Below, in pieces: positions 59,557 to 64,000 of a DNA stretch of 64,000 nt; within the stretch, counting starts at the first letter, position 1; each line of letters starts with the position of its first letter. A program made the position numbers and the translations under genes. Source of the DNA: Mitsuokella sp. oral taxon 131 str. W9106 (GTDB taxonomy: Bacteria; Bacillota; Negativicutes; Selenomonadales; Selenomonadaceae). Below the pieces are notes generated by a model. The model had not been told where the DNA came from, did not search any database, and saw only the letters and a program-made list of their open reading frames with translations. The stretch covers positions 110,761 through 174,760 of the forward strand of contig NZ_KI273061.1 in NCBI RefSeq assembly GCF_000469545.1, read 5' to 3'.

Positions 59557-60042
59557 TCAGAATGGAATCTCACTGTCAGGCACACCGGCTGCGGTTCCGT
59601 CATAAGGTGGATTGGATTCCGTCACAGATGGTGCCTTGTTTTTCATATCCGCTTCTGCTTCCATGCGGTCGTTGTCGGATACATACACATCATCCGTTTC
59701 CTCCGAAGATTCCTTCTGCCTGTTCTTCCGGTTTTGGAAATACTCGATGCGGTCTGCAATGATTTTTGTCCGCTTCTTCCTTTCCCCATTCTGTTCATAC
59801 AGATCCGTGTCCAAATGTCCGTCTATCAGGATGCGATCGCCTTTCAGCAGTCGGTCATTGCAGATTTCAGCGGTCACTCCCCATGCTTCCACATCAAAGA
59901 AGTTGACCGGGTAGTTTCCGCTCTCGTCCCGTTTGAATCCCTTTTGAACAGCGACAGCGAAATGAACGACGAGTTTCCCTGTTCCCGTGTAGCGCGGATC
60001 GGGATTGGTTGCTGCATTTCCGCTAAGCGTGATACGATTCAT
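59557..60042 (-). CDS. ssb: single-stranded DNA-binding protein (mobile-element copy)
   Basis: A 161-residue OB-fold protein: MNRITLSGNAATNPDPRYTG, VHFAVAVQKGF, FFDVEAWGVTAEICNDRLLK and RILIDGHLDTDLYEQNGERK. The tail ends in the acidic DSEIPF tip that recruits partner proteins. The context (topB, relaxase, IS) marks it as the element-borne copy, likely used in single-strand transfer. The longer frame to 60285 overlaps the end of topB; ATG 60042 is preceded by GAAAGGAT. Confidence 0.92.
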   Translation of the reverse strand: MNRITLSGNAATNPDPRYTGTGKLVVHFAVAVQKGFKRDESGNYPVNFFDVEAWGVTAEICNDRLLKGDRILIDGHLDTDLYEQNGERKKRTKIIADRIEYFQNRKNRQKESSEETDDVYVSDNDRMEAEADMKNKAPSVTESNPPYDGTAAGVPDSEIPF

Positions 60043-60085
60043 GGCATTTATCCTTCTTTCTTTATTATAGAGAGCAAATCTGATG

Positions 60086-62074
60086 TTACATTTTTTTCGC
60101 TTTGCGCAGATCTGGCTTGCCTCGATTGTCCGGGGCGGTCGTCTTGCAGTTCGGATAGCCCGTGCAGCCCCAAAAATATCCGGTCTTGCCTTTTCGCCTG
60201 CGCATAGGCGATTGGCAGTTCGGGCATCGCACGATATTTGCTGGCGGCGCAATCTTTGTTTCCTTCGCGCCACGCAAAAGAGCATCCAAGAATTTCTCCT
60301 GTTGCGCTGAAAAGTCAGAAAGGCTCATCGCACCATTCCCGATTTTGTCGAGTGCGTCTTCCCAGCGCGCTGTAATATCTGGATAGAGCAAGGTTTCGGG
60401 GAGAATCCTGCAAAGCGATATGCCGAGCTCATCCGGAACGAAGTTCTTTCCCTGCCGCTTGATGAAGCCACGTCGCTCAATCGTTTCGATGATGCCCGCT
60501 CGCGTCGCCTCCGTCCCGATGCCGGAGCACTCCTTCAGCGAAGAAGCAAGTTCTTTGTCGAGCACATATTTATGGATTTCCTTCATCGCCTTCAAGAGCG
60601 TGGCCGGCGTGAATCGTGCCGGCGGTTTTGTCACGCCTTCGAGAATCTGGCCATCCGCAATCGCGACCGAATCGCCTTGATTGACCGATGGAAGTTTCTG
60701 TTCCTCCTCTTTTTCCTCTCCCTCGCTTTCTTCCTGCTCTGTATAAAGCGCTTTCCACCCCTGCGCAAGAATGACCTTTCCGCTTGCGGAAAATATCTCG
60801 CCTCCGGCAGAAACGGAAATATGTGTCGTCAGAAATTCCTGCGCAGGGAAAAATTGTGCGACATAGGCTTTGGCAATCAGCGTATAGAGATTTTTCTCCC
60901 TATCACTTAATTCCGAGAAGTTCGGCTTGACGCGCGTCGGAATGATTGCATGATGCGCGGAAATCTTTTTGTCGTTCCATGCCCGGCTGCGGATTGCTCC
61001 ATCGGCACGTTTGGCAAAATCGGAGAACGATGCCTCCAACGAGGAAAGCATTTCCAAGATTGCATCCTTGTCGCCGAGCTGGTTCTCCGGCAGATAGTCG
61101 CAATCCGAACGCGGATAGCTGGCAAGTTTCTTCTCGTAGAGAGCTTGCTGTGTGTCGAGCACATCCTGCGGAGAGTAGCCAAACTTTTTCCCCGCGTCAA
61201 TCTGCAAGGCAGACAAGGAATACGGCAGTCGTTGTTGGGCGATTCCTTTTTTCTGCTCCACGGTTTCAATCCTTGCCACTCCGTCTTGCGCTTTGCGCAA
61301 AATCTTCTCCGCATAGTCTTTTGAAAGAATCCGTCCATCCGAATCGACGCCCTCCCCCTCGTGCGGTTTCCACTTTGCCGAAAAGTTTCCATTCGGATGC
61401 CTCAGAAAAATCTGCGGCGTGAAAAACTGCACGGGACGAAAATTTCGGATAGCAAGTTCTCGCCGAATGACAAGCCCCATCGTCGGCGTTTGGACGCGTC
61501 CGACGCTGACACTATTATCGTAGCCTGCCATGCGCGCGAGAATCGTATAGATGCGGGAAAGGTTCATGCCGATGAGCCAGTCCGCGCGCGAGCGTGCGAG
61601 AGCCGAGTTTCGCATCCCGATGAATTTGTCGTTTGGCTGCAAGTGATGCAAGGCTTCCTTGACGGATTTTTCATCCAGCGCATTCAAAAGAATCCGTTGA
61701 ACCGGCTTTTTCTTCAGGACGCCGAGATCGTTCAGCACCTCATCGACAAGAAGCTGCCCCTCCCGATCCGGGTCACCTGCATGGACGATCTCATCCGCCT
61801 CCTTCACCAATTCCCGAATCCGTCCGTATTGCTTTTTGGCATCTTGCTTGACTTTCATCTTCCATACGGACGGCACAATAGGCAAATCTTCCATCCGCCA
61901 CTTTCCATATTTCGCATCATAATCCTCCGGCTCATATTGTTTCAGGATATGACCGAAGCACCATGTCACGACGCCGTTTTTCGTTCGGATGCAGCCATCC
62001 ATTTCCACGCCGCCGCCAAGCCCCTGCGCAATCGCACGTCCGAGGCTCGGCTTTTCCGCAAGGAACAGCCTCAT
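60086..62074 (-). CDS. topB: DNA topoisomerase III
   Basis: A 662-residue type IA topoisomerase. The Toprim domain has FLAEKPSLGRAIAQGLGG and HAGDPDREGQLLVDEVL; the catalytic Tyr is in KKLASYPRSDCDYLPE. SVGRVQTPTMGLVIRRE and GIGTEATRAGIIETIERRGF are family blocks. A C-terminal zinc ribbon (CPNCQSPM ... CTGYPNC) follows. Copies like this are common on conjugative elements. It overlaps the coiled-coil gene upstream by 4 bases. Confidence 0.95.
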   Translation of the reverse strand: MRLFLAEKPSLGRAIAQGLGGGVEMDGCIRTKNGVVTWCFGHILKQYEPEDYDAKYGKWRMEDLPIVPSVWKMKVKQDAKKQYGRIRELVKEADEIVHAGDPDREGQLLVDEVLNDLGVLKKKPVQRILLNALDEKSVKEALHHLQPNDKFIGMRNSALARSRADWLIGMNLSRIYTILARMAGYDNSVSVGRVQTPTMGLVIRRELAIRNFRPVQFFTPQIFLRHPNGNFSAKWKPHEGEGVDSDGRILSKDYAEKILRKAQDGVARIETVEQKKGIAQQRLPYSLSALQIDAGKKFGYSPQDVLDTQQALYEKKLASYPRSDCDYLPENQLGDKDAILEMLSSLEASFSDFAKRADGAIRSRAWNDKKISAHHAIIPTRVKPNFSELSDREKNLYTLIAKAYVAQFFPAQEFLTTHISVSAGGEIFSASGKVILAQGWKALYTEQEESEGEEKEEEQKLPSVNQGDSVAIADGQILEGVTKPPARFTPATLLKAMKEIHKYVLDKELASSLKECSGIGTEATRAGIIETIERRGFIKRQGKNFVPDELGISLCRILPETLLYPDITARWEDALDKIGNGAMSLSDFSAQQEKFLDALLRGAKETKIAPPANIVRCPNCQSPMRRRKGKTGYFWGCTGYPNCKTTAPDNRGKPDLRKAKKM

Positions 62075-62355
62075 GGAATCATGCCCTCCTCCCGTGGTTC
62101 TTCCATCTGCTTCTCCTCTTTTTCCTGCTTCGCCATTTCATAGAGCCGATTCAAATCCTTCGCATTGTCATAGCCGAGCGCAAAGATTTGCTCCCCGATG
62201 ACGGCATTCCGTTTTGCATGGATCGCCGCTATCGTTTCCTTGAGCTTCTTGATTTTTCCTTTGATGCGCTCTGCTTCTTTTTCCGCATGTTCGAGCTGCG
62301 CCGAAAATTTTTCAAGCTGCTGATCGAATTTTGCGAGGACTGTTTCTGCATCCAC
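62071..62355 (-). CDS. coiled-coil protein upstream of topB (DUF4315-like)
   Basis: A 94-residue charged helical protein (FDQQLEKFSAQLEHAEKEAE, then heptad-like KIKKLKETIAAIHAKR), typical of small coiled-coil proteins that precede topB or mob genes on Firmicute elements. I chose GTG 62355 after GGAGGG; a TTG at about 62380 with GGGAGGG is an alternative. The longer frame to 62481 contains no ribosome site. Confidence 0.6.
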   Translation of the reverse strand: MDAETVLAKFDQQLEKFSAQLEHAEKEAERIKGKIKKLKETIAAIHAKRNAVIGEQIFALGYDNAKDLNRLYEMAKQEKEEKQMEEPREEGMIP

Positions 62356-62478
62356 TTGCTTTTTTCCCTCCGACAAAAAAATCCCTCCCGTCAAAAATCG
62401 TGCATCGAGCGAATCGGCCTGCGAGCATAATCGTGCGCACTGCCTTGAAAAAAGTTTCGCATAGAACCGCGTTACATT

Positions 62479-62745
62479 CAAGTGACAATATTGGCACTTG
62501 CTGAATCCCCTTCAAAATGGTACGATTTGAGCAAGAAACGGGGTTCGAGGTGCACTTAGGCGTTTCTCGCTAAAGCGAGAAACGCGGGGGAAGGCACAGA
62601 TCGCGCATGTTGATGAAAACGACGATTTTCATCGAGCGTTAAGAAATAAAAATCTGCCAGTCGCCTTCGCTCCTTGAACCTTCGGTTTTGAAAAACGGGA
62701 GAACGTGCCGAAATCGATTTCGGCAAAACGACGGGAGGTGCGAGC
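62479..62745. promoter_or_regulatory. palindrome-rich gap, oriT and divergent-promoter candidate
   Basis: Between the divergent topB group and the relaxase gene lie four dyads: CAAGTG-A-CAATATTG-G-CACTTG (62479-62500), a 12-base-stem hairpin GCGTTTCTCGCT (62560-62585), GATGAAAA/TTTTCATC (62612-62633) and the perfect palindrome GCCGAAATCGATTTCGGC (62707-62724). Inverted repeats directly upstream of a relaxase gene are the usual form of an origin of transfer. The nick site cannot be fixed by eye. Confidence 0.5.
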
Positions 62746-64000
62746 ATGGCCTGCTATCATTTTCGCCTGAAGACGGACAAGAAGCCGAGCGGGATACGCG
62801 TTTCCGCTGCGGAGCATCTTTCGTATGTCAACCGCGCGGGAAAATATCGGAACATTGACCAACGGGATATGATGAGTCAGGGCGTAAAGAGTTACGCGAA
62901 TTATTTTACGGGACGCTTCCCCATCCTCTCCCTGCCAAAGCAGCCCGTCCTTCTCTACAACAGCCCATTCGGGAAGATCAAGCTCGACGCAAAAGGCGTC
63001 CATGTCAGCGACCGCGCATCCGTGGAGACGGAAGCCATCGCGCTCCTCGTCGCGCAGAAAATCTTCGGCGACGAGCTGGACGTGCAGGGCGATGCACGAT
63101 TTGAGCGCGACGTGCTCGGCATCAGCCGTGACCTCGAGCTCGGCGTGCACTTCGCAGACATTCAGATGGAGCTGCGAAATGAAAAAGGGAAAAAGGAGCG
63201 TGAAGAGATTGAAGGACAGCGAGCCCTCGCTGAAGGATCAGCTATTTGTGCTGGACGGCGGGATGGAAGCGGAGACGAATCCCGATTCGGAAACCGAAAC
63301 GGAAACCAAGGCATTGGCCGAAGTGCCAGAGGGCGATTCCTCGGTGCAGGTGGAGCAGCCGACGCCATCGGATGTGGTTTCGAGCCGGACGCTGCTCGCC
63401 CTGCCGCAGAATCAGTTGAAGACCTTGCTCGACTCGGACTGCGCCTGCGCGACCTGCCCGTCGGGAATGTGGCTGACAAAAGGCGACGCCGTTCTCTGTT
63501 TCTGCGGCCTGATGAAGACGGTAAGCTCCACGATGAGCGAGGACGGCGTGATGCCTGTCTTGCTGTGCGATGGGCTCTTTCTGACGTGAGAAGGCGCGAG
63601 GCAACGAAAGCCGCGGATTCCATTCTTGCCAATTTGCAAAAGCAAGTGGAAAATGATTTCGCCTTTGCGCATCTTCAGTACATCAACCGCGAGGCGGCTT
63701 TTTCGATGCGCGGCGGCGTCAAGGCAACGGGGCATCACCTTCCGCAGTGGGCGAAGGATTCCCCGCTGCGCTTTTTCCATGCAGCGGATCGGTTCGAGCG
63801 GGCGAACGGCGAGCGGTACAAGGAAATCATTTTCTCGCTGCCGAACGAGCTGAACCTCGAGCAGCAGCGCGAAATCCTGGACACGTTCCTCGCGCACCAC
63901 ATGGAAAACCACTACTACGCATGGGCAATCCATGAAAAAATCGGCTCGATGTCCGAAGGCGAACGGCATCCGCATGTTCACCTCATGTTCTCGACGCGCG
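62746..64000 (+). CDS. mobA: MobA/MobL-family relaxase, incomplete at the right edge
   Basis: An open frame of 418 visible codons from ATG 62746 (after GGGAGGTG) with no stop before the edge. Residues 1-150 (MACYHFRLKTDKK, EHLSYVNRAGKYRNID) match the N-terminal part of MobA-like proteins in Negativicutes. Residues 290-418 match the relaxase domain (LQYINREAAFSMRGG, SLPNELNLEQQREILDTF, and the metal-binding HPHVH at H408/H410/H412). Residues 146-280 are Arg/Gly-rich, with third positions no longer G/C-rich. A second frame is well coded there (63179-63589). The protein may be one chain or two coupled parts, with a possible restart at GTG 63586. Confidence 0.85.
   Translation, partial: MACYHFRLKTDKKPSGIRVSAAEHLSYVNRAGKYRNIDQRDMMSQGVKSYANYFTGRFPILSLPKQPVLLYNSPFGKIKLDAKGVHVSDRASVETEAIALLVAQKIFGDELDVQGDARFERDVLGISRDLELGVHFADIQMELRNEKGKKEREEIEGQRALAEGSAICAGRRDGSGDESRFGNRNGNQGIGRSARGRFLGAGGAADAIGCGFEPDAARPAAESVEDLARLGLRLRDLPVGNVADKRRRRSLFLRPDEDGKLHDERGRRDACLAVRWALSDVRRREATKAADSILANLQKQVENDFAFAHLQYINREAAFSMRGGVKATGHHLPQWAKDSPLRFFHAADRFERANGERYKEIIFSLPNELNLEQQREILDTFLAHHMENHYYAWAIHEKIGSMSEGERHPHVHLMFSTR
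63179..63589 (+). CDS. nested cysteine-rich small protein inside the relaxase frame
   Basis: A 136-residue frame, +1 relative to the relaxase, from ATG 63179 (GGAG seven bases upstream) to TGA 63587-63589. The first half is acidic and flexible. The second half is compact, with LLALPQNQLKTLLDSD, CACATCPSGMWLTKGDAVLC, FCGLMKTV and VLLCDGLF: several Cys in a zinc-finger-like order. By hand, third positions are G/C in 29 of 40 codons here versus 17 of 40 for the relaxase frame (lines 63241 and 63361), so this frame shows the coding signal. Its stop overlaps a GTG (63586) in the relaxase frame. I do not know its function. Confidence 0.6.
   Translation: MKKGKRSVKRLKDSEPSLKDQLFVLDGGMEAETNPDSETETETKALAEVPEGDSSVQVEQPTPSDVVSSRTLLALPQNQLKTLLDSDCACATCPSGMWLTKGDAVLCFCGLMKTVSSTMSEDGVMPVLLCDGLFLT

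Noticed and set aside
1-64000. CRISPR arrays, tRNA or rRNA genes
   Set aside because: No regularly spaced repeats and no cloverleaf or rRNA-like segments were recognised; a covariance-model search would be decisive.

Overview
The window looks like a chromosome segment of a diderm Firmicute of the class Negativicutes, most likely a Selenomonas-like organism. The core genes are GC-rich with strong G/C third positions. They encode an LPS outer membrane (LptD, heptose pathway), flagellar L- and P-ring proteins (FlgH, FlgI), MqnA-type menaquinone synthesis, indolepyruvate:ferredoxin oxidoreductase and a Ni-CODH homologue. The genus is an inference from gene content; no rRNA or tRNA gene was seen.

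Layout. 1-6.3 kb is a lower-GC accessory stretch: a transposase tail, a SAM methyltransferase, an old-yellow-enzyme reductase with a MITE in its 5' region, an HxlR regulator, a small serine hydrolase, an aspartate/glutamate racemase, a MocR regulator and a decayed MFS fragment. 6.3-11.4 kb holds a two-gene ABC exporter operon, an IS30-like remnant, a secreted flavodoxin lipoprotein and a His-rich DUF4405-like membrane protein. 11.7-19.2 kb covers aromatic 2-oxoacid metabolism (iorA, iorB, paaK), a glycoside hydrolase family 3 lipoprotein, an isochorismatase-family hydrolase and mqnA. 19.4-24.0 kb is a MarR-controlled RND efflux operon. 24.1-28.8 kb has a membrane protein, a DUF457-like protein, class III fructose-1,6-bisphosphatase and larE.

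28.8-38.5 kb is a tightly packed outer-membrane/LPS-core operon: lptD, two heptose kinase paralogues, the adenylyltransferase, two heptosyltransferases, an LtaS/MdoB-like sulfatase-fold transferase, hldD and gmhB. Together these could make and attach ADP-heptose; gmhA is not in the window. 38.5-42.4 kb carries a ferredoxin and the folate operon folE-folP-folB-folK/dfr-ung. cooS follows on the minus strand. 44.8-50.6 kb is mreB followed by flgF, flgG, flgA, flgH, flgI and flgJ, the distal rod and L/P rings. 50.7-57.6 kb has a phosphodiester glycosidase, an S55-type protein behind a Fur-like box, murA and a CstA-type transporter.

From about 58.1 kb to the right edge the sequence is mobile DNA: an ISL3 transposase, ssb, topB, a coiled-coil protein, a palindrome-rich oriT-like gap and a MobA/MobL relaxase that runs off the window. 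A second well-supported reading frame lies nested inside the relaxase ORF. The most interesting signals are this nested frame, a CODH homologue with a Cys-to-Asp change at a predicted C-cluster ligand and a His-rich N-terminus, an S55 protein whose two catalytic halves are in swapped order, and a MITE inserted between a gene's ribosome binding site and its upstream region.
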